Origin: Monosporascus cannonballus
Lineage: Eukaryota > Ascomycota > Sordariomycetes > Xylariales
Direction: 5' to 3'
DNA: 64,000 nt
Assembly (NCBI GenBank): GCA_004154925.1
Contig: QJNS01000287.1
Location: 29,567-93,566, forward strand
The position numbers and the translations under genes were made by a program. The stretch's first letter is position 1. Each line of letters begins with the position of its first letter. Positions 43,188 to 57,800 of this stretch are shown piece by piece. Below the pieces are notes generated by a model. That model saw nothing but the letters and a program-made list of their open reading frames with translations, made no database searches and was not told where the DNA came from.

Positions 43188-44160
43188 GATCCTCTTGTGT
43201 CACGTCCACCGTTACCCACTTGTTATAACTCCGGGCTTCACAAGGCCACGCGCGTAATCTCCAACTGCGGCAGGCATATATTACCGCTCGTCATGTACGA
43301 CATGTCATGATAAACAAGCGAGAGAAGCCTTCACGAGCGAATGGAGAGAAAGCACCGAGGCTTGCGCGATTCAGTGCTCTAAGTAAGCTAACCCGCCCCG
43401 CCGCGCGGCAGTCCCGTGCCATGTACATTGCTCAAACATTTAAACCAGGGAACTAAAAAAAGCGAGACGAAAGGAAGGGGGAGGAAGCACAAAACCCACA
43501 CTCACTACATGAGTAGTTGTAACCATCTGACCAAGGAAGGAAACCAATTGGGGGATGAAGCCGCACCTGGTTGATTCCTACTAAGTACCAAACTACTTGC
43601 GTAGCTCTAGTCCGTCAAAACCTACCAAGCGCCCATCAGATCCGCCACGATCCGGTCTTTAACTTGTCCCCTGCAGTAAGTACATGGAAGGTATCCGTTT
43701 CCTGCTGTTGGAGGTATTTCTGGTGTAAAGCACGACGTGTATTCGCCGATTCAAACAAGTTACGCTCCGTCTCATTGGGACAGTAGAGCTTCAAATCCCG
43801 CTACTGTAATAATTTGCCTAAACGTTTGACCCCGCTGATACAAGGACAATACATCCCCCCGGACCAATTCGCGAGGCCTCGACCAACCGCGAATCCAAGC
43901 ACGAATCCACCATATACACTTACGTTATTCGCTCTAGCGCACTCCAAACCGGCGCCGCGGCTCCTTGCGCTCTTGGCGAACGTCGGAAATCAGTCCAAAC
44001 ACTTTTGGGCTTCCATGACCTTCCGCCATTACCCTAGTTGAGTACTTAGGCGGGTGTCATATGCAGTCGGATAGGCAAGATAGACGGAGGCGGCGCAGTG
44101 ATAGCCGCGATCCCTCCCGTCCTCGCTGCATCCGGCCTCAAGAGCCGCCCGGCTCCGGTG
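43188..44160. other. Upstream region of the histidine kinase
   Basis: No gene recognised. Contains short frames of about 75 codons. Confidence 0.4.
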
Positions 44161-44754
44161 TCACAGAAGGCAGGTGGTGCGGAACTCATTGACCCACGGC
44201 CAGACGTCCTCCATACTATATCCTTGGCGAGCCAGCTCCGGGAACCCCCACTCTTCATTGCGCCACAGGATTCGGCAGTCCTGCCAGCCTTGCACAATAA
44301 GGATATCATGGACATGGCACCGAAACGTCCCCGCCGAAATATTCTGCCCCAATTTCTCCTGCGTGATGACATGCCTGTGCTGGAAATCGACGATAATATT
44401 TTTGGTGTCGTCGCATAGGCCCCGGCCTTCGAGCATCTGTCTGTTCACGATGATGGGCACCTTCAGCAATGTCCTCAGATCGATTCGTACAAGTATGCAG
44501 ATTGCTGGGTGCGGAAGTGGGAATGGTTCAACCGCCTTCGGCACTATGACCACCACGTCTTGGTCGTCCGATGCTCCGAGGCCTCTGCCGCTACCCTTCC
44601 AGTCGATGTCTGCGGGAGGGTTTGTCCCCTGGCGGTAACGGACCACCACGTTCTGGAACGGATCAGGGTCATGGGTATTTTGCCGATCCGGAATGGCTGG
44701 ATGCTGACCGGACAGAGTTTCCTTGCCTTTAGCCGTCCCTTGCTCGGGGTCCAT
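44161..44754 (-). CDS. Hypothetical protein, 197 aa
   Basis: Single-exon ORF from ATG 44754 to TGA 44161. No domain I recognise. The first 70 residues are polar (DPEQGTAKGKETLSGQ), and the rest has regular strand-like stretches (DVVVIVPKAVEPFP, ICILVRIDLRTLLKVPIIV) and ends with HDILIVQGWQDCRILWRNEEW and a Trp-rich tail. Cys and Trp content suggests a folded soluble domain. No signal peptide. The opposite strand is also open for 154 codons, so coding is likely but not certain. Confidence 0.5.
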   Translation of the reverse strand: MDPEQGTAKGKETLSGQHPAIPDRQNTHDPDPFQNVVVRYRQGTNPPADIDWKGSGRGLGASDDQDVVVIVPKAVEPFPLPHPAICILVRIDLRTLLKVPIIVNRQMLEGRGLCDDTKNIIVDFQHRHVITQEKLGQNISAGTFRCHVHDILIVQGWQDCRILWRNEEWGFPELARQGYSMEDVWPWVNEFRTTCLL

Positions 44755-46409
44755 GATGATGCAGGACTTATAACCGCGCGCGGCCCGGGTAGTTCGGTAT
44801 AAGTGGTCAATGTTGCTTGGGTAATAGTGATTGTCCTAATCAAAAATGATATCTTGAAACCTGCTCGGCAGCTTGTATTGATGCACTTTGGAACAAAAAG
44901 GATACAACATCTTAGAACGATCCACTGGATCTGTTTGTCACGAAAGTGTGTTGTTGTCGAGACTGGGCACTCCTTTCCCTACATTCCAGGGAAAGGGTGC
45001 AATAGGAAGTTGCTGTTCTGTGCTGCTAATCCCAAGTTGGCACATACAGAAGCAGCTACCTCGTTGGGAGTGTATGTCAATAGCAGCCGCCAAATAATTT
45101 CCTACAGGCTTTATTCTCGCAAGTAGAAAGTGTTCTCGTAAATGTACTGTTGACATGATTATCAGATATTGTAAGGTGCGTTGGGGAAGTCAGAAGACGG
45201 TCTATATATAGAGTGTATTGCTCCCTATTTTCTCGCATATAGCGAAAGCTAGGAGGAGAATTAATACTGTTGAGCCTTATGATCTTTATATCTTCTTGTC
45301 GAGCCCCCTTTTATGCAGCGGCTAGCTTGTCACTCTATAGGGTGGCATGTTATTTTCTGACAAGAATCCGCATTTTCAACCTCATCACTTCGGTTGTATA
45401 TTCGAATACATAAAGAACACGACATTAGACCTTAGAGCGCGTCATGGGACCAGTTCTCAGCATCATGTCTTAGAAAATATGCCAATAGTGCATAGTCTGA
45501 GAATAATTACCCGCTCTACGATGGGGGCACCACAAGGACAAAGCAATTCGCCAGATCGAAGCGGGATATTATCCACAGCCGCTCCCGGAATCTTCGTCAC
45601 ACCTGCTAACTGCTTGCGAGTCAAATATCGGACTATGCATTATTTACGTCCATTGATCCACTTCTTCGGTCGTGCAGCCCCAGGCATGCAATGGGAGCGA
45701 GTCAAGCAAGCCACCTGCAAACATCCGAAGCTGAAGGTGCCGCTTTCTGTAACGACGGCAACGCCGTAGTAGAGCTAGTATCAAGAGAGCCAATGGGGGC
45801 TGCCAAATAGAAGCCCCCTCGTAGCTACTACGCCACTCGTCACGCCCAATACGCCGCCACTTGCAATAGCAAGATTCATTCGACTTCCCCTCACGAAGAG
45901 CAAGTAAAACCAGGTGTGACGAAACATATTCATCCATCCGGGGAACGGCGATAGATAATTCGGTCGCATTCATCCCAAGTAATGATGAATTGATGAAGAC
46001 CCGTGGCTACTAGCAAGCAGTGTGGTTGGTCGTTCGTTACACGAGAAATCACCCACATGTTAGGTGCGCCTCCTGATTTACTCGCAAGAGACGAATCAAG
46101 AAGCTCTATAGAGGAAAACAACGTTACAACAGTGTAGGTATACAATCAATAAAATGCCCGATCGGGATTAAAAGAGGGTATCTATTAGCCGCTGTGATGC
46201 TCACATTGCAGACTTTCGCGCAAGACAAGTCGAGGCACCTCCCGCTTTGTGACGTTACCGTAGTCCACAAAGAAGCCCTATAAAGGGGTCCGTGTCGAAC
46301 CGCACTCGTACTCCACCGGCCGTACCACCTGCCCACACGATCCCCCTCTAACATTCTGACCTGTCTCCTCTCAAGAAAGTTGCAATAACTGCCGCCAATA
46401 CTAGCAAGA
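44755..46409. other. Intergenic between divergent genes
   Basis: Upstream of the hypothetical gene and of the GMC oxidoreductase. A frame of 140 codons at 45347-45769 has no motif. Nothing else recognised. Confidence 0.4.
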
Positions 46410-48243
46410 ATGTGGTTATCGCTTGCTCTCAATGCGATTGTTACGCTCCTAAACACCAAGGCACTCGCCGCGCCGGCCCGCGCCCCTCCGCAAGACTCCT
46501 GTGGCTGGCTGGCTCAGGAGTGGGACGCCATCGTGGTCGGAGCCGGCACCGCCGGGATCATCGTAGCGGACAGGCTGAGCGAGGCGGGGAAGAAGACGCT
46601 CCTCCTCGAGCTCGGTGGGCCCTCGTACTGGATTACCGGGGGTAGGGAAAGACCTGCCTGGCTGAGCGGGACGGAGCTCAGCAGGGTCGACGTGCCCGGG
46701 CTCTGTAGGTACTCGGGCTCTCGTTTGTTGGCATCAGCGCACGGGGAGCGGGGTCTGTTGCTAATTATCTGTCTGATCCGCTACAGACTTGAGCATCTTC
46801 AGCGAGCGCAGCGCGCCGACATGCCCATCGGGTGTTGTGTCCGCCTTCCAGGGGTGCGCGGTTGGCGGCACCAGCGCCATAAACGCCGGCCTCTACTTCC
46901 AGCCCCCGGCCTCGGACTGGGATGACAACCGCGACCAAGGCGGCTGGAGAAGCGCGGACGTCCAGGCTGCGACCGAGAGGCTGCTCGCGAGACAGCCCTC
47001 GGTAACGAACTACTCGCAGGACGGCCGGTTCTACCTGCAGTCCGGGTACGAGGCCGTCAGGAAGTGGCTCGTGGACGACGCCGGGTTCGAGGACGTCGAG
47101 ATCAATGACGAGCCGGACAACAAAGACAGGGTCTTCGGACGGCCGGCCTACAATTACATCGGCGGCCAGCGCGGCGGCCCGGCGAGAACGTATCTCCAAA
47201 CCGCGCTGGCGCGAGAGAATTTCCATCTCCAGACCGGGGCCCGCGTCAAGTACATCAACCAGGTCGGCGGGGCCGCAAGCGGCGTCGTGGCTGAGGTGGA
47301 CGGCGTGCCGCAAAACGCCAGCCTGGCGCCCAACGGCCGGATCATCCTCAGCGCGGGCGCCCTCCTGTCGCCCCAGATCCTCATGTACTCGGGCATCGGG
47401 CCGGAGGCGGTCCTGCAGGACCTGGCCTCCGCCTCCTTCACCCCCTACGTCTCCCCGTCCCAGTGGGTCGTCAACCCGGAGGTCGGGGAAGGCCTCTTCG
47501 ACAACCCGAACACGTTCATCGAACTCTCGGACCCGACGATCCGGTCGTACACGTACCCGTACGCGGACCCGCCGCCGCGCGACCGCGATCTCTACCTGTC
47601 GTCGCGCAGCGGGCCGTACGCCTTCGCGGGACAGACGGCCGTCTTCTTCGGCTACGTGCCGCAGCGCGACGGCAGCCGGATCGGCGTCCAGGGCACGATC
47701 GGCACGGCGGGGTTCGGCGACTACACCGGCAACAGCACCATCACGCTCAACGTGTACGGGACGTCGGGGCTGTACTCCTCGGGCCGCGTAGTGCTGTCGG
47801 GGGGCAACTTCACGCCGGGGCCCAGCTCGGGCATCTACTACGCCGACCGGCGCGACGGGATGGCCATCGCGGCGTTCATCTACGACATCTTCCAGGCGCT
47901 GCCGCCGTCCGGCCCGGAGTCGCCGGCCGCGGACGGCCTCACGCCGCTGAACATCGCCCGCAATTCGACGGTCGAGGAGATATACAGATACATAACCACG
48001 TGGTCCCAATACGCGGTCGGCACCGTCAACCACTGGTCCAGCTCGTGCCGCATCGGCAAGTGCGCGGATGCCGATACGAAGGTCATCGGCACCGAGAATA
48101 TCTATGTGGTCGACGCGTCGGTCCTCCCGCCCTTGTCGGTGAACCCGCAGTTCGGGGCGATGGTGGCTGGGGAGAAGGGCGCCGAGAGACTCTTGGCGAC
48201 TTGGTCCGCGTATTACGCGCCGGCAGGCTGCGGTTTGCTTTGA
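46410..48243 (+). CDS. Secreted GMC oxidoreductase (FAD), cellobiose-dehydrogenase-like flavodomain
   Basis: Two exons, 46410-46704 and 46787-48243, with an 82-bp intron (GTAGGT...CTACAG); 583 aa. A signal peptide (MWLSLALNAIVTLLNTKALA) indicates secretion. The FAD-binding Rossmann motif is WDAIVVGAGTAGIIVADRL with the downstream Glu in LLLELGG. The second GMC signature is seen around GCAVGGTSAINAGLYFQPP. The active-site His is probably in TVNHWSSSCRIG, and the Asn of the His/Asn pair in VNPQFGAMVAGEKGAERL. The overall sequence resembles the dehydrogenase domain of cellobiose dehydrogenases, but no cytochrome domain precedes it. The exon is very GC-rich compared with its surroundings. Substrate (sugar or alcohol) unknown. 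Confidence 0.92.
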
Positions 48244-51200
48244 TTCGCACGGCCTAATTATACGAGATACGAAGCATTTCCAAAGGATTCCCTGATAGAC
48301 ATATGTGTAGTGTGAACGAGTGTTGCGGCTGACCTCTGTGTCTAATGACCAACCTTGAAATAATTAACTTAGGTATTCGTTCGTTCCTAAATATATCCCT
48401 TCAAAGCCGCGACCAAGCTTGTGACAGATTACCGGCATACAACTGTTTAAATAACCATATAACTTAAGCTGTTGTTTTGGACTCCATGTCAACGAGGCTT
48501 CACAACTTCCGGGCAGCCTCTCCGATACCGACCGATAGTCAGCATCAGCCCCGGATAGGTTGGATCAAAAGACATTCCACATGCGCAAGGAGCTGAGCCC
48601 AAGATCCCCACGAAAACTCTGGCAGCTCGTTCAGTTCCAATTTCCATGTTCTTAGATAACTTACCTAGGTATGTGTGCACGTTTGGATAACCGCAGACAG
48701 TTCTACGTGGCGAAGTCTCTGGGCAGCACCGCCAGGTAGTACCACTTTCATTTTACTGGGCTCCTGCTGCGTTGCAGTCGCATCAATGCTCGGTCATCCA
48801 TCTGGCCGCCTATTGTCTCGCAGGTATTAATTTCCTCTCCCAATCCAAGTACAACAGGCGGGAAGACGGGGCGTCTCGGCTCAGTTGCGGACTCGATTAA
48901 AAGACGCGTTTTATCAAAATAGGACTTGGAAAAAGGGGTATGTTGAAGAAGCGGGGTTGTGGGGTATCGGCACGGGAACTAGGTTACAAATCCGGGGAAA
49001 GGACTGGGAACGTATACGAAAGGGGAAGGCGGGGCACATGACCGGTGAGGGGAAAAAAAGGGCTGGTGGAGCAAGCAAGGGGAGAGAGACCCTTGAAGGG
49101 GGCGGATCATGCCATACAATACGATACACGGACAGCTGTTCACCTCCCTTGGGCTTTATTTTGACTCCAGTCCGCTCCAACTCTATTTCTCTTTTCCCCC
49201 AGTTCCGCAGATAACGGCCTCTCGAGCCGTCGTTTTATCAATTGCCCGGATCTCGCCGCCAGAGATTCATCAGTCGCCAGCCACTTGCCTCTGACCCGAG
49301 AAGACCCTGCCATGCTTTGTTATGATCGGGTACAAACAACTCTGGGTATTGTTCTTGCGAGCTGGTTTGCCGTTCCAGTCGTGCGTTGTTCAATTGAGGA
49401 AAACACATCTTACGACTCCTGAAATGGAGGGAAAGGAGCACCGAAGAGAAGCCCATCAAAACCGGCATACTGAGGTGACTGCCTGAACATTCTTTGCGAA
49501 TCCCTCTGAACCAAGTCTTTCGCTCTGCCTCTACCTCTACTTGACGCGAAGGCGTCGTATAAATAAGACAAAGCGGAGTCGACAGTTCACGGGGCCCACT
49601 TGCCAGCCTTCCGGCCTTCTCGTTCACGACCGACAAGCCCATTACCTGGTGATATTCAACGTTGCCGACATTCAATTTGAATTCCGTCTGCCACTCTGTC
49701 AGCGACCGAAGATGATTGCTAAAAAGGAGCTATATTCGATGGCATCATCAGAGAAAGCGTGGCTTAACCTCCGTGGGAGACGCCAGCGTCGCCCGCAAGG
49801 TCAACTGGATTCTCAACCGCTCGACACTAGTTATCATCGACCATATATGTGACCGGAGGAGTGTATTCCCATACGTGCCAGGAAATGAGCCACCACTCGG
49901 GCTCCGCAGGTCGAGTAGTATGACGGTGAGTCGCGTCTGCATTGCGGTTTGCCTTCCTCTCTTTTGATCATTTGACCCTTCCCTGACATCTCCATGCGAT
50001 GCACTGGGGGCAGGATCCGGAAATATGCTATGAGGAAGACAACTTCCCGCGTTGAGAAGTCACCACTGATCGCTGTCCCGAAGCCATCCCATGGCTCCAT
50101 ATCGGACCTGGAAAAGCCCCAATCAGGGTTCGTGGTCTGGGGAAAGCTTGTCCCAACCCCAATTCTTCGTATTACGGAGCAGTGGTACCGTTGGATCACG
50201 ACCACCCCGGGGGGCGAGTGCCTCCGGGGTCCTGGTTTCCCGGAAGGCGTTTCTTTCTCTGCCGTCATGGCTGCATTCAGATGACATCGAATGCCATCGA
50301 GCGTATCTCTAGACGTCATGTCCTTGGCTCTCGCCTTGATTGATGGTCACCCGAGCAAAAAATGCGGATGACGTCTTGAGGTGCGAGTCTTTTCTCGTTT
50401 CTTCAACCGTCCCCGACACAATGAAGCACATTTGGATGACAGTGCGTGGCGCTGCGCACGGTGACGGGCGCCGGCCATATCCGTTAGGAGAAAGGGGAAC
50501 GGGCCACCGGCCAGTCATATAGATGGCATATAATGCTCGTCAGCTCGACGGTTTCTTCCAGTCGCCTAACCTAAGGCCGTGGAGTCCACCGGCTGTGGTA
50601 GGGAGCTCCTCGAGCCTTTCGTTCCCCGATGGTACTCCCTAGGCTCCTTTGTATGAGGCCAGCGAGGACGGTCCGTTGACGAGTTGCCCTCTGGGACATT
50701 TGCTTCCGCTCATCGTATGATGGTATGTGCCTGAGCACTGCAGATTATCGGGAAGCAGCTGTGCAGTCGACCTGGGATTCGACGTTCAAGGAAGTGGTGA
50801 CTCGAAATACTGCTTAACGCCGTCAGTGGGTGCATAGGGAACCAAGAAGGCCGAGCGACGAAAGCAGGAATGAAATGACATGCGGCCAAAGCCACTCTCC
50901 CTACGGCGGGTCCCGTCTTCGTTCCAGCATCCCTTAACTTGTGTTCGTAACTCTGCGATTCAGAATCGACGAATACATGCAGCTAATAGCCGAAGATATT
51001 TCCCAGCCGGGAGTGGCCGCAATCGGAACATTTATCCCGGCGGGACGAGTACTAGTAAGGCATGTCTCTTCCGCGTCCACCTCCTCATGGCCGTATTTCC
51101 TTCCGTCTGTCCACGAGATGCCGATCGCAGGATCTGATTGGCGGGCTACGAGGGTGTTGGTGGGGGTCGGGGGGGAGTGCTGTCATGGCGGAGGGTGCAC

Positions 51201-51856
51201 CAAGTGGATGGCATGCTTCTAGCGGACGAGCGCAAGGTTGTTTGTGGGTCTTCCGAGATGGAAAACCGCCCAACCTCCCCTGCTGCTACCGGTGCGAGGC
51301 AGCTGTCTTGAGAGCCTGCCCGGAAATCACGGGGCTATCATGTGATTTGAAGCCTGGCTCGGGCACTTGCTGATGGTCAGCCTTTCGTCTCTTGGGACGG
51401 GGAAGTCTGGGGAAACCGATCAGTTGAAGTCAATTGAGTTGGGAGAGCGTTACTCCTCGTTCCACATGGAAATGCTTTTCATGCCAAGGCCGAACGTGGG
51501 AAGGGAGACGCTTTTTTCATGCCGGTTTTATACATATGAAAGCTGCTCAGGCTTCCTGTGAGAAAAGGCTTTCCGGGAAGATGGAAGTTATATTTTACAG
51601 GGTCACCGAAAGTGACTTTTGATTGACAGGTGTCCGCCATCTCTACAGGTCAAACTCTATGCCGCCCTTGATATGCTTCTATCCCTCTAAAGTCCCGAGT
51701 CTAGATCCGTCTATTACTCTATTGCTGGTGATACAACGGGGTATCTGACGTGCCACGTCGTGGGCATGAGACGGGACGCCATCTCCTCGATCCGTTCCAT
51801 CACACACCTCAGAGAGCTGTGTGAACCCCGGCCTCCACAAGTACGGGAGGTGTCGC
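48244..51856. other. 3.6-kb intergenic region
   Basis: No gene recognised. The longest frames (49238-49675 minus, 145 codons; 49834-50319 minus, 161 codons) have no known motif, and overlapping frames are open on both strands. Confidence 0.4.
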
Positions 51857-52532
<676 letters not shown>

Positions 52533-54884
52533 TGTGATGGATGGGGTATGTGAATGAGGGTGATGGAGGGACGGGTGAGAGATGGCTGTTGGGATGGGGT
52601 GGAATTGTTCGGCAAAGCTGTCCTGAGGGAGAGAAAAGAGCTGCTGATTTGGTGTGCGCGGGAAAGAAACTTGGGAAGGGAACGGCCTCAGCTTAGCTCG
52701 GGCGGAACTGGAAAAACAAGAATAGCGCTGGATAAGGGAGCCCACCGGGTTACCAAAGGGGCACTGGGCAGTCGGGCAGTCGGGCAGTCGGGCAGTCGTG
52801 AGGTCTCAATCCGGTGCTCTTCAAAGTTTTCTAGGATCACAGTGGTGCCAGCGCGGAAAACGGACAGACGGGTTATCAGGATTTTTGTGGAAGGGCTCCC
52901 GAAGGAGACAAGGCTGTCAATCTTTTTTGATCGCTGGTTGGGTAACACAAGGAGTCAGCTTCGGGCAATCTCGGGTAGTCCCCTTGTTGCTGGCCGCCAT
53001 TGTGGTGGCCTGTGCGTAGTTTGGTTCTTTTTTTTTTCTTCGTGACTTTTCTCCTTTCATCATGCTTGGGATACTTCGTACGGATATCTCACGAATTATT
53101 CACTTCGCTTATTCGAATGATGGATGTGACTTTAATCAAGTTTTTTAGAACGTTTTACCAAGTTCGTTAAGATATTTTGTGTATACCAATTCAATGAAAG
53201 CTTCTTAACTGCAATTTTTATATCTACCTTGACCTTAAGAGCTATAATTACGTGGGTAGTACTTCTACCTCACGGAGCGGGCGTCAATGGAGCAGAGATG
53301 AGAACTTGTGAGATTGGGATGGTCCCCCACCAAAACCCCCACTCCGAATCATCCAATACTCAACACTCGGAATAGGGTTAGTTTCATGAATGAATTTGAC
53401 ACCATGGTGGATCAACAGTTGGTGGGGGGAGAAAAGGATAAAAGCGCCTCACACCCAGGTGCTGTATTTTCGCTTTTCGTGCTCTCTTGAAGTTCTTCCC
53501 AAGCTGAATGAACATAGCTTTCGCTGCGAATGTCGACCTATCAAGATTACCAGACTCCTCCCAATAAGTGCGATCCCAATGATGTCCGTCGCGCAGTCGG
53601 CTCTGCACTGACCCCTGCGCAACCAATACATGACGCACATGCAGCCTGGGCGCCGACAGCTATCCCAAATGGTACGCTACCGACATATAGTGGATCATGG
53701 AGTTGATTCGGACTCGACACCTACATCCAGACATCGAAGAAATGAGAATCAGAGGTGGGTCTTGGAGCAAAATTCTCCTCGGCCACTCATTCTGGTGCAG
53801 CTTGGTCTTTGCGGCTTATGGGAGATTTGTTTGCGATGTAATGCCTCATGCGACAAGCGTCTTGCAGCCCGCCTGAATGATTGAAAGGTGATGACGTACA
53901 TTTGTCACAAACTCTGCAGGTACTACAGTAAACAAATGAAGATAAGATGTTAGAAGTCAGTGTGTCAAGACGCCAAGGAAGTTCGAATGCTTGATGCGGA
54001 CATCTATTGATACTTGACTGTTGGTGTCCTATGCAGTAAGCCGATTGTCGGCCAAAAATGTTTCCGTTGGACGAAGCACTCGAAAACCAGATGTGGCTTG
54101 AGCAGTGGCGTTTGTGCCTCCTTTGATCAAGCACAATTTGTGGTCCTAATTTTCAGTAACTCGCTATACGTTCTAATCATCCCGGACAGGAGCGGCATAA
54201 CAAACTGGAGACCGGTCCCTGCGGACCCGCCAAGGCCTTTCGGGAACGAGCCTTTCGGATCTTCCGATTCACTGACAGTATAATGTTCAAGAGTTGAGAG
54301 GGGCGGAAAATCGACAATCAACTGACGAGGATTGGGCGTCGCGCTACGCGCTCCGCTTTAGAGGCATTCATCTTCAGGCGAACTCTCCTTTTAGATTGCC
54401 ACCCCGCACTCAGAGCACATAATTAAGATGCTCTCTAGATTATCCAGGAGACTTCTAAAGATGTGGCAAAATATTTCACGAACTATAATAGCAAGTTCCC
54501 AAATCCCGTCTTTTACAAAGATAATAGAAATAAAGAGGAAGACCAAACTACAACGTAATAATTATGTCTTCAACCAGCTATTTCGTCCCGAGGTAAGAGA
54601 GCCTCTACAGATCGATGTTACCCATGCCGCCAATGTCTCGAGACGGAGATGTTCGGTTGAGATGCAGCTTTCCACGGATGTCGCAGTTTGTTCTGGCTTC
54701 GGCGAGGTCGCGCAACCGTGATTGGATTAGGGCAGGAGTCGAGTTTCCAGAAGTTGCCCTCGAGGAGGTCAAGTTTCTTGGGCGGCCAAAGTCCATTGCG
54801 ACATCGAGGTAGCCTGCTCAATGAAGTTAGCAAGGCACGCCTGGTCAGAGAGGAATAGAGATGGGAGTAGTCAACGCACATCTC
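52533..54884. other. Upstream of atp9 and intergenic region
   Basis: Holds the atp9 promoter. AT-rich from about 53060 to 53270. No further gene recognised; short frames only. Confidence 0.4.
52766..52797. repeat. Four tandem copies of GGGCAGTC upstream of atp9
   Basis: Four perfect 8-bp units, about 235 bp upstream of the atp9 start codon. May be a simple repeat or a cluster of protein-binding sites in the promoter. Confidence 0.8.
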
Positions 54885-57800
54885 TCATTCGCAAAGCCAG
54901 AATATGCTTGCGCTCTTCGGCCCTTCTGCCGTCTTCGGCTTCGGCCAGACCTGTAGCAGATTGACAACGGCCTCGTGCTCTTCCTCGGCGGCATACAATA
55001 GCGGCGTTTGGCCTTTATTATCTTTGGACTCCAGATCAGCGCCCTTCTCGAGCAGCAGCCTGACGACGGCCTCGTGCCCTTTCTCGGCCGCCCATGATAG
55101 CGGCGTCCGACCGTAGCTATCTTTCAAATCCGCACTTTGCCCATATCTAAGGAGGGTATTTGCTGCTTCACCTATTCCAAAGTATCCCGCCAAGTATAGT
55201 CCTGTCATTCGCCTTGGAACTTCTTGGCTGTACCCTGAATGCCGTGAGTACAGCTTGGCGGCCATCAGTGCTTGGCTCGACGCCTCCACCTTCGCCACGT
55301 CCTCCAGAAATTCTATCATGCCATGATATAAAGTCGAAACCTTGCGGGCATGATGGCCCCAGTTGTTTGCCGCGTAGTTATAAAGCGGATTTAACCGCAG
55401 TCGTTCTTCAAATTTATCGTCCGTTTGACAAACCCCACCGTCGAAGACTCTAAATGAGAGATAGGTAACGCAGGTGATGGCGATAGTCCTGTGGGCGCCA
55501 ACCACGGCAATTTCATTCTTCCAGGCATCGGATGTCGTGGAATCCTCCCCTGGTATGAGACGAAACATGTGTGTCTCCAAGTATTCCTGCGTCGTGTAGT
55601 GGACTAAACGGATGATGCCGCTCTCTTCGTCGACCGTCACCAATCCGGCACAGACACAGAGACCATATATTCAATCTGTGGAAGATTCTGTCGGTCAAGT
55701 TCTGGCTCGCCGACTTCTACTGCAAGTGCGTGCTGTAACTCAGACTTGGTCAGCGGTCTCTTTGCGAAGGTAATCCAAGCGAGAGCCTCTTTGGCAAGCG
55801 CTGGTCCGTCTCCAGGCTGGTAATTGATCCGTTCCATGGCTTGATCATATGCAAGATCCAACTTAGTGTTGTCTCCAGACCGGACCTTGGATTCCTTGCG
55901 GAGAGTGTGCAGAACCTTTCTGACAGCTTTAGGCGATCGTCTACCAAGGGGCGAATGTAGATGAAGCTGTGCGAGCAAAAACCTAATCAACTGTCAGATC
56001 GCTCTGCAATCGTACACTGGTGGTGGACCGGAAAAGCACATACATTGCATCGACTGCTTGTATAATTTCAGCTATGATTTCCTCTTGAAGTTCCGGACTG
56101 CATCTGACAGAACTTGGCAGTTGCTGTTGCAAATACATTTGTATATATTCGTTGTGGGCACGGATCTCCAGAGATGTGCTGCGTCCTTTAAATTTCTCCA
56201 TGATCTCCGGGATAAATCTTGAAGTTACAAAAAGATTTGCTCCACTCTCGGCCTGGAGGTCGAAAATACTCGATAGGAACCTCGATCGGCATCCGTCAAG
56301 TCCTTGGCATTCGTCCAAGGCGTCGACGATGATAAAGACTCTTGAATAGATAGTGACGACAGAATGCAAAACTCTCAAGACCTCATCGTATGACGGGCGC
56401 GTCCCCTTATCCCCGTGCTTGTCATAGAAAACCTTTACACCGCTAGCCATGGACGGCAATCGCTGCACCAATTGCTTTAAGAAGCTCAGGAGTAAGTCTT
56501 CCAGATCCTGTTCATGTTGCCGGTGGAAGTTACAATAGATGTATCCAATGCCAATGGTTGCGTCGTCGGAAAACCGCGCAGTAAGGTTGTCTATAACGAC
56601 AGCTGTGAGAGTCCGTCTTTCCGGCACCGGGAATGCCTTGACAGAACAAAGTCTGCCCGCCGGTCTCCACCCATGTCTGGAACTCCGTGGAGTCCAGAAG
56701 CCATTGGCCAGTGCCTTTCTGTCGTCTCCTGAGATAGTCGCTCTGCGGAAGGCCGTAGTTAACTTTCGTGAGCCAGTCGAGGGTAGCTCGATGCTCTTGG
56801 TCGCGTTGTCGAGACACAACTTCGTCGATGCTCTTGGTCGCGTTGTCGAGACACAGCTTCGTCGATGCCTGTCGCTACCCCCTCCAGTCGGTCACAAATG
56901 CCTAACAGAAACTCACGTCGTTAGTGATACAGAACGTTGAAGTATCGTTCGCATTATTTTGATAATCGTCCACAACATTTCTCCTCTTACGCTTCCTAAG
57001 TTTACGACAGAATGAAAGCGAATCCACGCCATTCATACACTAGTACGGAAGACCAAGCTTAGAAAGCAGATTATCCCTTACTTTTGATCATAGGCATCTG
57101 CTCTACCTCCTGCGCAGGGATCACGGAGAGGAGTTCCTTGCCAAACGCAGCGGCTGTGGCCGCTGCATGCTCCTGCCAGTCTTTGTTCTTATGCGAATCG
57201 GCGTAGTCGCAGATGCCCCGAATGACGATGCACGGGAAGTCATTCATTAGTCCTGCTGCCTCCATTTCAAAGCAGAGTACCTTGCCACCGAGTCTCATGT
57301 TAATCTCGTCTCGGAATGGCGCATCTTTAATCACCTGATTGCCGGATGCGATCAGGCCGTAATGCACAAGCATGTCCCGCGGTTTTCTGCGGACAATTTT
57401 GGTCTGATCACAGTTGGTGCAATGATTTCCTTCCTCCTCATCCTCCATCTCATCGTAGTTCTGCTCTTCGGCATTCTCAACCGCGTTGTCCGAATGGCCC
57501 ATGTCGCAAACGGACTTTTCGACATGTTTGCAGTCTGCCTTACAGAGCACGTCCTTCAAAGACTCAGATCTTGTATACTTCGGCGCCAGCTTAGGCCAAT
57601 TATTCTTCAATTCCTCAAGATATTGCGGTATCTTGGAGCCTTTCATGGCATGTTCCTTCTCTAATTTCGTCAACGCCGCCAGCAGCTCAGTAGGAGGTCG
57701 GTTCAATGCTCCAGTTCGTTTGAAAGTGCCACCCTGTTCCGTCTTTCAAAAATCCCACTGTACAACTCCACCAAACCCATCCGTTGGTGTGCTGACTACA

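Noticed and set aside
46765..48033. 422-codon ORF antisense to the GMC oxidoreductase
   Set aside because: It mirrors the high GC3 coding strand of the GMC gene, is Arg/Val/Asp-rich without motifs, and lies opposite a clear enzyme.
53060..53270. AT-rich stretch as a possible origin or RIP-mutated transposon
   Set aside because: Too short and without repeat structure or coding relics to support either.
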